Origin: a virus
Length of the DNA: 34,525 bases
IMG/VR virus record: IMGVR_UViG_3300037963_001253
Location: 1 to 34,525 of that record
Direction: 5' to 3' (one strand)
The notes under the pieces were generated by a model, which was not told the DNA's origin, searched no databases, and saw only the letters and a list, made by a program, of their open reading frames with translations. The translations under genes and the position numbers were made by a program. Below, piece after piece: positions 19,001 through 25,596 of the stretch. Position 1 is the first letter of the stretch; the number at the start of each line of letters is the position of its first letter.

Positions 19001-22000
19001 TCTAACTTGATGATCTTTCTCAGTTTCATTTTTAAAATACTCACTACTACTATCAGGAGCCACTGTAGCTCTAGGTAGCACACTAGTAATCTTCTTTTTC
19101 TCAGGATTAAACTCTTTTGGTTCTGGAAGTATTTGTGGACCAACATACTGAGTTTGATTTAGTGTAGCTATTATCTTAGGATCTTTGGCAATTTTATTTT
19201 GTGCCTGTTTTTCTTTTTTGTGATCCTCCATGATTCGATTAAAGCGATCCACTATAATTTTCTTAGCATTCTTCTCTTGATTAAGAGATTCAATACTTTT
19301 TGTAATCTGATCAGCTTCCTGTAAAATTTTAGCCAATGCTTCCTCAGATATATTTACGTCTCCTGATACATCATTGGTTAAGTTAAAATCTGCAAGAGCT
19401 TGTTTAATTAGAGGCCACGTTTGTAATAAGTCAGCATCTTTTTCTAGAGCTGCATCTATAACTTCCTTAAGTCGCATGTTATCATTCTGATCAAAGAATG
19501 CAGTTGTATTTATGAAAGACTTTAAAGTTTTAATTGCAGACTTGATAGTCTTCTTAACATCTCTAAGAAGATCATTATTAGCTTTTTGTTCTTTGGCTAG
19601 CTGTTTACCTTGTTGTTCTAGAAGCTTTACCTGATCTTGTAACTCTTTTAAGAATACTCCGGTATTACCTGGTAGATCCAGTAGGTCTTTTCCGAAGTCA
19701 CTAAAGTATGAAATATTAAATGCAAGTTCTTCTTGTTGTGCTTCTGCTTCTTTTATACGCTGCTCTGTATCAGCCTGCATCTCAGTAAGCTTATTGATAG
19801 CTCTAGTAAAGTTTTTTTGTGCTTTGGAGAAGTTTAGTGTTACTCTTTTTCTTCTTCCATCTTTCATGATTTCAATGTTCTTGAAATCTTCTTTTATCTT
19901 AGCTAACTTTTCTTTGTCCTTTCTTATTTGTTCAGTAAGTTCTTCTAATCTTCTTTGCTGTTCTACACCAAGATCGTTTAATATTTGTACTCGACTTTCC
20001 CTATTCTTTGCTAGAGTCTGTTCACCTTTAGCTAGTTCCTCAGGACTTAGAAAGTCTTTCTCTGATTTCTTTTGTGCATCAGAAAGCTTACCTATCTTTT
20101 TAATCCTAGGTTGATTAAATCCTTCTTGGGGTAAGAAGAACTTGTTAGCTAATTCTTTTTTGAATAAGTTTCCGTTGAAGTCTTTGTATACAAAATACAG
20201 CTTATCATTAATGTAAGCTAGTCTTCCTTGCTTCTTGCCTCCAAAGTTTTTACCAAAGTTAAATTCAAACAGATCATTTCTGTGGTTGTAATAGTAGTTA
20301 GCTGTTTTGTTAGTAGCAAGATTAGCTTTTGCTGACACTTTAAAGTCTAGTAATTTTTCAGGAGAAAAATCTTTTATTTGACCATTGTCAGTTTTAACTC
20401 TTATAGTGCCATCTTCATTTTGATTAAGCAGTGTAAAGCCAGCAACAACTACAGGCTCGGTTAAAGGAGATTCATTAAAGTCTACTCCCTGTCCTACAAA
20501 GTATTCTCCTCCTATTACTAACGTTCTACTACCACCTTTTGTTTTTACTACAATTGTATCTACATTATCTGCTAAATCTTCTGGAGCTTTAGCCATAGGT
20601 TCTTCTCTAAACTGGTCTGGATTCTCTTGAATGTTTTGATACTCTTGTATATACTTTTCTCTTAACTTAGCAAGAGCAGCTAAGTCTTGAAGACCTTTAC
20701 CAAGTTCATCTTTTACTTCAGTGATAGCATCTAGATTTGTTATTATATCATTAGCCTCATTAAAACTTTGTGATTCGTTGTTTAGTATGTCTGTTATGAT
20801 CTGATCAAAGTTTACGTTAGGTAATCCTTGACTTAACTCTTGTATTAAGTTTTGAATCTGTGTGTCTAATGATGCGGTAGATACTCCTGTATAAATTAAC
20901 TTGTCTATAACTGAAGGAGTGTACACTGCTTCAAACTCTCCTGTAACTGGGTTTTGTCTTGTTATTCCTCCGTATCTAAGCATTAGTGATTGGTAAAGAC
21001 TTGATGTATTTTCAGCAACCTTTTCAAGGTTTTCCATACGTCTTATATATGCCTCTCTTGTATCACCCTCCTGCACTTTACCTTCAGATTGTAGTTGAGC
21101 AAATCCTTCTTCTGTAGAAGCTAGTTTCTTTGCATCAGCTATATCTTGTTTTACTAAATCATATCTACCATACTTTATTCTAGGTGTTAGATAATTTATT
21201 ATAAAATCTTTTTCTAGTTGCTTGTATGTAAATTCATCTCCATTCTGAGCTGCTTGTTGCATCTCCTCAATGATTACACCTGCTCTGTTTACAGCATACA
21301 TGGTTTCTTTGGTAAAGTCAGATAGTTCAAAGTTATTTATTTCTTCTACTGCTTGTTGTGTATTTGCAGCCTTTGCTCTATCTCGTGCTAACATTCCTCT
21401 GAATGTCATAATTCTACCTGAGATACCACCAATCAATGCATTCTTAGCTCCTTCATCAGAGAAGACTCCATCTGTTAGTCCCACTCCTAATGACTCTAGC
21501 CAATCTGTAGCTTGGTTATTATATTGTTTATTGTAGTAATCTTTGGATGCTACTGCAGCTCCATACTGAAACGCCTCCTCAGAAGCCTCAGTTACAGAAA
21601 ATGTATAGGGTCTAATTTTATTTATTGATCTTAATAAAGGATGAAGCTTAGATGTTTTTGGAACAAGTCTACCACCTTTATATACTAATTCATTTGTTTC
21701 TCTGGTAAGATTATTTAACACTGTCTTATCTCTACCAAACCCACTACGTCCGATCATAGGAAACATGATATAGTTACTTGCACTTAATACAGCTACATTC
21801 ATTGCGTAAGATGAATTACCTGCACCTTCTGCAGCCATGTTGATTCTATTTAATGCTTCTCCCGTAGGTGCTATACCAAATTCATTTTTGTAATCACCTA
21901 TAAGCTGATCTCTATAATCATTCATGTTGTGAAGAGCTTCTATACTAGCTTCACCACTTGTAGCTAAACCTGCAACTAAAAATCTACCTCCTGGATTTAA

Positions 22001-22846
22001 CAGGTTATACTGATTTAAAAAATTATCTGATAACTTTTTTACTTCACCGTATACACCAGCTCCTCTATTAGTAGCTTTTAATCCTTTTTCTGTAGCTTGT
22101 AATGTTTCTGCAGCTTTACCAGTAGAAAATAGACGAGAAGTTAAAGGAAGAGCTCTTAGAGCAGATGCATAAGCCAGACCTGAATAATAGGCACCAGCTG
22201 CAAATCCTAAGTTCTTAATAACTCCATCCCACAAGAAGTTACCTGTAGCCCAGTATTGAGGGGAGTACCAACTTGCGTTAAGTTCTTCGTTTGTATAATA
22301 ATTAGGGAGTTGATTTTCTAAATACTTGTTTATGTTATCTAGTTCTCTATTAAAGTCGTTGTCATAAAAAGAAGAAAACTTACCAGTGTTAGCCCATTGA
22401 TACAGACCATTCACAGCACCCACAGTACCTTGTAAGAAAGTAGTAAGAGCTAAGGATCCTCCTTTTAAAACACCGTTAACAGCTTTCTCTCCCCATCCTT
22501 GATATTGAGCAGCTACATCTTCATTGTTAATGCCCATAGAAGATGGTTGGAAATAATCATATCTACCAGCACCATCTAATTCATCTTCAGTAACAACTCT
22601 ACCTCCCATTCTTTGTTCTTCAGATATACCAGCATTTATGACAATGTCTGCAAAGTTACTTCTTCCAGCTCTACCTGGTTGTATACCAAACCCTCCTGGA
22701 GGTAATGTAGATATACTACGAGGAGTCTCCTGTAAAGGAGCAGGAGTATAGGTACCAAACCTTGGTTGCACCATAGGTGGCTGAACAGTTGGCTGTATAG
22801 GTGGTATGTTGGCCCCTGTCTGAGCTTTCTTTTTAACTTTATTCAT
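10025..22846 (-). CDS. Giant virion RNA polymerase protein of crAss-like phage (4273 aa)
   Basis: A single 12.8 kb frame. The N-terminus is Pro-rich and starts with K-K-K-A-Q-T-G. Hydrophobic segments at about 122-150 and 208-236 could insert in a membrane during ejection. A long coiled coil spans about 930-1105. At 2003-2007 is H-E-A-F-E, a zincin-like motif with the second His changed to Glu. At 3319 is R-I-P-T-Q-A and at 3358-3362 D-F-D-I-D, matching the order of the RxPT and metal-binding DxDxD motifs of two-barrel RNA polymerases (beta-prime, QDE-1/YonO and the known crAss-like phage virion polymerase). The usual fourth residue Gly is Ile here. crAss-like phages inject such a polymerase to transcribe early genes. 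The protein is far longer than a minimal polymerase of this family, so it is probably a fusion of ejection and polymerase modules. It is coupled to the genes on both sides (3-base gap upstream, TAATG downstream). Confidence 0.82.
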   Translation of the reverse strand: MNKVKKKAQTGANIPPIQPTVQPPMVQPRFGTYTPAPLQETPRSISTLPPGGFGIQPGRAGRSNFADIVINAGISEEQRMGGRVVTEDELDGAGRYDYFQPSSMGINNEDVAAQYQGWGEKAVNGVLKGGSLALTTFLQGTVGAVNGLYQWANTGKFSSFYDNDFNRELDNINKYLENQLPNYYTNEELNASWYSPQYWATGNFLWDGVIKNLGFAAGAYYSGLAYASALRALPLTSRLFSTGKAAETLQATEKGLKATNRGAGVYGEVKKLSDNFLNQYNLLNPGGRFLVAGLATSGEASIEALHNMNDYRDQLIGDYKNEFGIAPTGEALNRINMAAEGAGNSSYAMNVAVLSASNYIMFPMIGRSGFGRDKTVLNNLTRETNELVYKGGRLVPKTSKLHPLLRSINKIRPYTFSVTEASEEAFQYGAAVASKDYYNKQYNNQATDWLESLGVGLTDGVFSDEGAKNALIGGISGRIMTFRGMLARDRAKAANTQQAVEEINNFELSDFTKETMYAVNRAGVIIEEMQQAAQNGDEFTYKQLEKDFIINYLTPRIKYGRYDLVKQDIADAKKLASTEEGFAQLQSEGKVQEGDTREAYIRRMENLEKVAENTSSLYQSLMLRYGGITRQNPVTGEFEAVYTPSVIDKLIYTGVSTASLDTQIQNLIQELSQGLPNVNFDQIITDILNNESQSFNEANDIITNLDAITEVKDELGKGLQDLAALAKLREKYIQEYQNIQENPDQFREEPMAKAPEDLADNVDTIVVKTKGGSRTLVIGGEYFVGQGVDFNESPLTEPVVVAGFTLLNQNEDGTIRVKTDNGQIKDFSPEKLLDFKVSAKANLATNKTANYYYNHRNDLFEFNFGKNFGGKKQGRLAYINDKLYFVYKDFNGNLFKKELANKFFLPQEGFNQPRIKKIGKLSDAQKKSEKDFLSPEELAKGEQTLAKNRESRVQILNDLGVEQQRRLEELTEQIRKDKEKLAKIKEDFKNIEIMKDGRRKRVTLNFSKAQKNFTRAINKLTEMQADTEQRIKEAEAQQEELAFNISYFSDFGKDLLDLPGNTGVFLKELQDQVKLLEQQGKQLAKEQKANNDLLRDVKKTIKSAIKTLKSFINTTAFFDQNDNMRLKEVIDAALEKDADLLQTWPLIKQALADFNLTNDVSGDVNISEEALAKILQEADQITKSIESLNQEKNAKKIIVDRFNRIMEDHKKEKQAQNKIAKDPKIIATLNQTQYVGPQILPEPKEFNPEKKKITSVLPRATVAPDSSSEYFKNETEKDHQVRANQFGANLWKFPNRKDIRGVYVTFKTQNQRLEGVIERLLDNNQELIDKYKDTAIAMVMIDSAGNLVGVDGLPIPEGEILLDKAIYQFMPAPGFRNGDMFRENTPQEVKDQITKQYAAWHKDQLERVLVPSPFEIIASSGIGEMNKNGEPNSVFSADLISRKDLKKKVLLNIPTTNKTIEKGTSVYNSPLGSVYLDVPSGLYKLQNRKFLKEEAESIYDALLGLSREVVDTVAGATSNEAVRLLNFLKGVTYWGIPKDAQGKRKDVGQNSVFFERQVVREVEGFPGLNYSKLVLRVGPTAQFTFTPKDIEANKSLIVGALENMYINVNKQYTEDINQPFEQIISVSPEGNVKSIVWPNYQSFMLSDVVDLVDRKTEGATRMSFEIPLTTQLESADDNVVNRKGIYFVDQSTIDDYIIKEVTPPRKEFIKTAPVTSSQFNAADGKTANFFKIKNGPRIRFVVTDSDVTAQNYEEKIKVDFRPQEVQEYLNKFPEGKDGKKILKASIYNFIQPNLAKQNTFDTAMSTGFELSEQEKKDLEARFGPAGSKRLVTKKEEPAPQQTSSVETVTYKGTRYSVDFNLDRANITNLKTGKVLEGGATSATGQAVLDLAIAQQTEKDNARFEKKQQGKIKSASISDVEAMLNKKLTGGDQPLLREMVEKDVQAMSEENWKDVRSWMEKNLPQVPLARVKNIIRSGGKTAWGMFQDNAMYVYENAEVGTPYHEAFEAVYAMYLTEKEKIQQDLAFRSRKGTFVDRPSGRVIKFEDATRDEIREQLAEEFRDYIQDKKKPKESFLARIFKSLKNFIESWFINPTQKKAVELRDELFNRIDTGDFAQLPTFRALAMREIREVIPESSAVFRVVTNLSGEVQVDLLEDMTYNTLTDLLLENKSVFDYQDINKTELYDKLKIKALEKLKVKIDAYDSIKNEQNKEEVDELIEKTITLMTQISENWDSITKRHQEYLQAYSITFDENDSIQVDKEGVENDLSNKGYNFDARKIDGFRKTNAAVRLMLATVPRVTIGSNGLAQRVPSKVNGVKLLPMAQVYVTLLDNLSSSTDTKDMLTRLQSIAENDPNYRTLYKRITGLDYTSGVSLENITEQHQLRLIDALFKTFKKQSPQVKVVNILENGEVSVSDADIASASRQIRQGYLNSIVSLSRQGRGIFVEKDGKYNPNIRKLNSYNMGTMGGRLSLLKDLGIIFSQQEYNSLSYDEKKSFNAAVSGIKASIANTKEIAFFSTKSLNMNKRLMDLAVIRVKLDNPEVSSTFFNVQGERTQTHIGPNVPSEIYNTLQNVDTLEELSQTPYGYLVTDTFSKNSVILNKYFDEDGEKNIFEDPLFKPGYAGGIANRSSGRNKKSSQLTYRESLIQEINLNLQGIYKNLVPADSGMEHTLFMGNNVSERDMVGPKVQLQTIIFGYFIDEVNLARQERRVESIFDSKDLRFFKDILNEYDPKLYQEVQQNIQDNNLTAEEVYDASATQIIDAFLAFTNKQTQTTINTLTANNIIVTIPEETRDTYSLPAIEGNLSGLTKDQVFRKLSYREINFVLNQMEMYKVLYGDPYAYKDITKRSKSFLSPRQLLSSDTMWNSKAEELWNRDHAEGSIGYTDFTRSYFKTATHADVIGISDLPGYETFEKTDGAGIISFKAYRNFRIRVSDWNPQEEKQYAYDIAYEKRDKKQLLTQRERDLLEEGNPDVKSAYKPLKPIVSGSKLDSSGVLSTFNNPVLDKYALYALPYRIIKELDPASNNIKLYEKMQREDIDYIIYKSGRKVGAEELHETYNEDGSFNDTAYSNVINVPFNAISLQQEVPSKDDGRVTRASQITKLATLDLFDSGVPVDYTGSLEEWLNLNKQQRLKASAIYNLANQNKELLDELTIDGMNTVMKRLGIVEKDGKLVVEDLTAATQTLREEIFKRETNDNVSVALDGFLNGDVVIEGTPAYNQVRNILYSIVQKNVVRPKISGRQAVQIPSALFEQGVKLVEINGKKGYVSDVLGFYKDEDGKRVMEVMVGRWFNSSLSDKDLLDYLNNTEEGQKALRGVAFRIPTQAQNSIDSIKIKQFLPREFGDQVVVPEALVKKVGSDFDIDKLFMYFKNMYYRFGELQTVPYFGKGEEAKAKIEELWEDGALLTKSQQQQLNEQIELFRDGGDVTDSLIFEMFGEVLLEEDVKDDFMLDLSEKGIKQTVVDRLYTQSLENEYIETLQNLIELPENFERLSAPNDASQLENISKEIVTKRFGEPFDYEKVSNLLNSQFTSRLRYSFVAGKKGIGVAAVNQVNLALLQSIPVLVPAINIPFASKNNVDINQSVVLNEGTEFEYTIDKWVSISGRKNANGEFISKINGQFIDGYVDIAGGPWIMELGATPQTAPTWLYLIRAGVPIKVVADFMNQPIVQDFIREVNNRGYSYLGNRSIRDGLLSSPKYDIGRELTKKEQDEIDTGKEINESMLSKMVGKKQFTDKEKLQQRKIIFSFQNVYQQAREIFTLTQGLNWDTSTFNDPMLVFKKQMQYAAANKLYNIGFVAYDLSTNSITSIPEAVMNNTFVGETLKSIIKSREGISNFLKSDQLRSRSVLENTLMPWVLRTFDKEFIKISRRAVNSLFDYVIQTNGQLNTLLSQYLLENDGKNVAARVEKFVDDVLSDASHPLYNNQVIRMLEINPSKRPGNTPINLQLRNNETKTYDQNSVIFGFEQIRNFLGDDSLYKDIVITAVLQSGLDTSPISFTSLLPYEDFKNLYNSSLSNLENISNLNNFYELGMFQRNNWSDGSIVPTIKAPTVTFQGRGGSTRFQNNPGMEWLPKNVKSQIAKGKIPQVVQLPLSFETLGNDYIVYTWPNKTFTAKERKEMALRGDFSFINKGLFVKTRQQNPDGTPGLPYTVEVPRKSGDDIEMFVYKHINALGDGFRAQEYYETSRPSVFDNGLLKAEERKDEDIIEVFESKPAKGKDERSTAERPWLTTMQGNMVRLGKVPNQIFTKEQITSQMLSEIGYNEDQIGQILKTVCKS
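12647..13099 (-). other. RNA polymerase catalytic region (R-I-P-T and D-F-D-I-D)
   Basis: Residues about 3250-3400. R3319-I-P-T is followed 39 residues later by D3358-F-D-I-D (codons at 12761-12775), inside G-S-D-F-D-I-D-K-L-F. The three aspartates would bind the catalytic magnesium. The upstream stretch (F-E-Q-G-V-K-L-V-E-I-N-G-K-K-G) might contain a beta-like barrel lysine, but that is uncertain. Confidence 0.8.
16652..16864 (-). other. Degenerate zincin-like module in the RNA polymerase protein
   Basis: Residues about 1995-2065. G-T-P-Y-H2003-E2004-A-F-E2007-A-V is followed about 50 residues later by L-A-E2058-E-F-R-D-Y. The arrangement matches phage zincin-like domains of the form G-T-x-x-H-E-x-x-H with a downstream Glu, except that the second His is Glu. 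Catalytic Glu is kept. It may be inactive or may bind metal in another way. Confidence 0.55.
19532..20059 (-). other. Long coiled-coil segment in the RNA polymerase protein
   Basis: Residues about 930-1105 are rich in E, K, Q and L with heptad-like spacing (R-L-E-E-L-T-E-Q-I-R-K-D-K-E-K-L, later L-K-E-L-Q-D-Q-V-K-L-L-E-Q-Q-G-K), with a short G-N-T-G break near 1060. It separates the N-terminal hydrophobic part from the catalytic parts. Confidence 0.65.
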
Positions 22847-22849
22847 ATA

Positions 22850-25510
22850 TTAGAATTTTTCAGCTGCGTTTTGTAGCTCTTGTAATTCATCAGCAGAAGG
22901 TGGTCTCTTATATAATAGTTGAAATATAAACGCATCATTAAGATTCTGCAATGTAGGAACCACTTTATCTCTAGCAATATTACCAGGGAATAATAATCCT
23001 TCTACTAATTGTTCTCTTGCAGGGTCGTATATGTTTAACATAAGCTTAAACATTGTTCCATCCTGATTAGGATTTGTTGAGCTTACAATATTTCCTGATA
23101 CTCCAAATAGTTGTATGTTAGGAAAATCTCTAGCTCCATGAAGTGCAGCATTATTAAGATTGGTTTCATATTGCATATCTAATGATGTGCTATAAAAAGT
23201 TTGAGGCTCTCTACTCCATTCTCCGGTAAATTGATTTTGTGTTAAAGGTGGTCGTGTATCTAACATGCTTGGAAGATAGAGTCTATTAAATGCTGCAATG
23301 TTAGGCGGTTCATCAAACCTACCTCTAAATATTGATTGATATTGAGCTGGACTTAATTTAAGCTCTGCTTTGTTTGTTTTGCCTACTATTCTTAATTTAT
23401 AGTTTCCATCTCCCATCTTAACTACGTTTGCACTTTGTAGATTATCTATAATAGGTATTAAGTTTTCCTCACTTTGACCATCTCTAGCTGCATCATCTTG
23501 TATTAAGTTTCCTACCACTCCTTTAAATGTTCTAATTTCTTCTGTGTTTCTTAAAGGAATCTGAATAGATACAGGTTGTACAATCATGTTACTTCTCTTC
23601 AATTCAGTGGCTATATATTCATTTCTTTGATTTAGCACATCACTCCAAGGACCTTCTCTATAGTCATCTTTAAAGTCATTTACATCATAAAATATATTTT
23701 TAAATTTATCACCATCCATTCCATACTCCTCAGCAAAAGGATTTCCAAATATATAGTTGGAATCTTTAAAACCAGCTACATATATATCAAAGTATTTACT
23801 TAACAAAGCATTATCAATACCATTAAAATCACCAGGAACTCCAAACAACTTATATCCTCTCTCTATATCAGCCTCATTAAACAGAGGATTACCATCACCT
23901 GTTCTTGAGTTTTGAAACTCAGGTTCAAATATCTCAGTTACAATCTTGGAAAATTCAAGATAACTTCCTGGAGTTCCATCTCTAAATGTAAAACTTTTAT
24001 TCCCTTCCATCTGAGCCTCAGGATATATATTCTCAGCTTCTGTACGAAGTCCTGCTAGTATATCTGCATTTCGATTTGCATTTTGTTGTATCTCAGAATA
24101 CGAAATTAGATCTTCTCTTAAATCAAATCTAACTGACTGAGGTCTTTCTGCAACTGCTATCAACATATCTTTCAGTGTGTCCTCCGTTAGGTTATACTTA
24201 TTCAATATATTGTTTTTAGACTGCTCTGCTAAATTTAGTGATGCTTCTACATCAGCTTCATATAAAGCTATTACTTCTGGATTAGTTTTATCTTTTAGAT
24301 TTTCAAATCCTAAATCTACTGGACCATAAGGATTCTTTAATAGATCAAGTTTCTGGTTCTCAATCTCCATCCTTTCTTCATGTTGTTGATTTCGTTGTAG
24401 GTAATTTCTCAAATCGTTTTCTCTCCTATATCTCATTTCTTCCTGCTTCAACTGAACCGTTTTGAATGGACTTGTTTCAAAAGTAACAGATTTTTTTATG
24501 TTCTGATGAGAGTTAGAAAAGTTCTTCAGCCAGTTAGTAGTATATAATTTAGCTTTTGCACTCTCTACATCACCTGTAGAAAATGTAGATGAAACATCCT
24601 GATACTCAGCTCTTAACATATTTGCTTGTCTATCCAAAGCTTCTATATCTTGTTGAATTCGTAACTTCTCTTCTCCTTCTTGTGCTGATGCTAGTATACC
24701 TTCAAGATTAGTTTTTTCAGCTAGGATTTGATTAAAGGTTTCTGTGTATGCACTATTTAAATCATCTGCAAAACTTTCAGCTTCAACACCTGCATAATTA
24801 AATCTTCCGTCATTAGCCATTTGTTGAAATGCATCTGCTGTTAAACCACTTTGGAGAGCTGACTGTATTTGAGCTGCTGATATTCCTTCTATTTTAATTT
24901 TAGTAATAGCATCTCTAATAGCAATAACATTTCCATTTTCATCATAGTCAAATGCTACATCAGTAACTTGTGGATTATCAGCTTGTACCAATGCTTTAAC
25001 TATATCTAGAGCTTGATCTTGATAGTTAACATAAGGTTTGTACACTGCATCAAATCGAGTATTTATATCTCCGTTTAGCCAGCTGTTTACTGCTTCATTA
25101 AATATAAATCTGTTTGAGTCAGATCCTTTTCCATCAGCATCTATCTTTTGCATACTCTCTAGTTGTTTTCTATATGCACTAGAAGAACCTACAGCATTTA
25201 GTATAACAGGATCAGAAGCTAATTGCTTAGTCATTCCATTTACTGAGTTTACTAATTGGAAGTTAGAGAAGTCTGATGCAGCAAAGTCAGCTAACTGTCC
25301 TCCAAGAGCATTAAGCTTTGATTGAAGATACTGTTTATCTATATCTCTGATTACATCCAGACCAGCTATATTATCAATACTGTCTTGAATCTTTTGTACT
25401 CCCTCCTCATAACGTTGTTGTTTATATAGCCCAGCTTTGAGCATGTCATCCACAGGACGCTGCTCTACATATTCATTAAAGGTGGGTATATTATCTAGAT
25501 ATGATGCCAT
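22850..25510 (-). CDS. Conserved crAss-like phage virion/cargo protein (886 aa)
   Basis: The first gene after the promoter gap, 3 bases upstream of the RNA polymerase gene. The N-terminal part (residues about 1-160) has a pattern I recognise from crAss-like phage proteins: I-P-T-F near the start, G-V-Q-K-I-Q-x-S-I-D-N-I-A-G-L, Y-L-Q-S-K-L-N-x-L, D-F-S-N-F-Q-L-V-N-S-V and G-K-G-S-D-S-N. The middle (about 240-380) is predicted helical with charged heptads. No enzyme motif, signal peptide or membrane segment is seen. Its place beside the polymerase gene suggests a packaged partner, scaffold or portal-vertex cargo protein. The start chosen gives M-A-S-Y-L-D-N-I, seven bases after the promoter -7 element, so its message may be nearly leaderless. 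Molecular function is unknown. Confidence 0.75.
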   Translation of the reverse strand: MASYLDNIPTFNEYVEQRPVDDMLKAGLYKQQRYEEGVQKIQDSIDNIAGLDVIRDIDKQYLQSKLNALGGQLADFAASDFSNFQLVNSVNGMTKQLASDPVILNAVGSSSAYRKQLESMQKIDADGKGSDSNRFIFNEAVNSWLNGDINTRFDAVYKPYVNYQDQALDIVKALVQADNPQVTDVAFDYDENGNVIAIRDAITKIKIEGISAAQIQSALQSGLTADAFQQMANDGRFNYAGVEAESFADDLNSAYTETFNQILAEKTNLEGILASAQEGEEKLRIQQDIEALDRQANMLRAEYQDVSSTFSTGDVESAKAKLYTTNWLKNFSNSHQNIKKSVTFETSPFKTVQLKQEEMRYRRENDLRNYLQRNQQHEERMEIENQKLDLLKNPYGPVDLGFENLKDKTNPEVIALYEADVEASLNLAEQSKNNILNKYNLTEDTLKDMLIAVAERPQSVRFDLREDLISYSEIQQNANRNADILAGLRTEAENIYPEAQMEGNKSFTFRDGTPGSYLEFSKIVTEIFEPEFQNSRTGDGNPLFNEADIERGYKLFGVPGDFNGIDNALLSKYFDIYVAGFKDSNYIFGNPFAEEYGMDGDKFKNIFYDVNDFKDDYREGPWSDVLNQRNEYIATELKRSNMIVQPVSIQIPLRNTEEIRTFKGVVGNLIQDDAARDGQSEENLIPIIDNLQSANVVKMGDGNYKLRIVGKTNKAELKLSPAQYQSIFRGRFDEPPNIAAFNRLYLPSMLDTRPPLTQNQFTGEWSREPQTFYSTSLDMQYETNLNNAALHGARDFPNIQLFGVSGNIVSSTNPNQDGTMFKLMLNIYDPAREQLVEGLLFPGNIARDKVVPTLQNLNDAFIFQLLYKRPPSADELQELQNAAEKF

Positions 25511-25596
25511 AAGTTAACAAATTTATTATTATTTAAAGAAATATCAAAGGTTTACTAACACGTTTTGGTAATTCTTTATAATCAGATTAATTAGAG
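25511..25596 (-). other. Intergenic gap, the only one above 25 bases in the window
   Basis: 86 very AT-rich bases between the 1237- and 886-residue genes. It contains the promoter-like pair described separately. I see no convincing terminator hairpin with a T-tract for the upstream gene. Confidence 0.8.
25518..25548 (-). promoter_or_regulatory. Bacteroidota-type promoter upstream of the 886-aa gene
   Basis: On the minus strand TTTG (25548-25545) is followed by exactly 19 bases and TAAATTTG (25525-25518). This matches the Bacteroidota primary sigma factor consensus, TTTG at -33 and TAnnTTTG at -7. The element ends seven bases before the ATG at 25510, so transcription would start at or just before the start codon. 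It likely drives the 886-4273-1625 block by the host polymerase. Confidence 0.65.

Noticed and set aside
25550-25596. Rho-independent terminator after the 1237-aa gene
   Set aside because: Only a weak four-base stem can be drawn and no T-tract follows it, so I do not call it.
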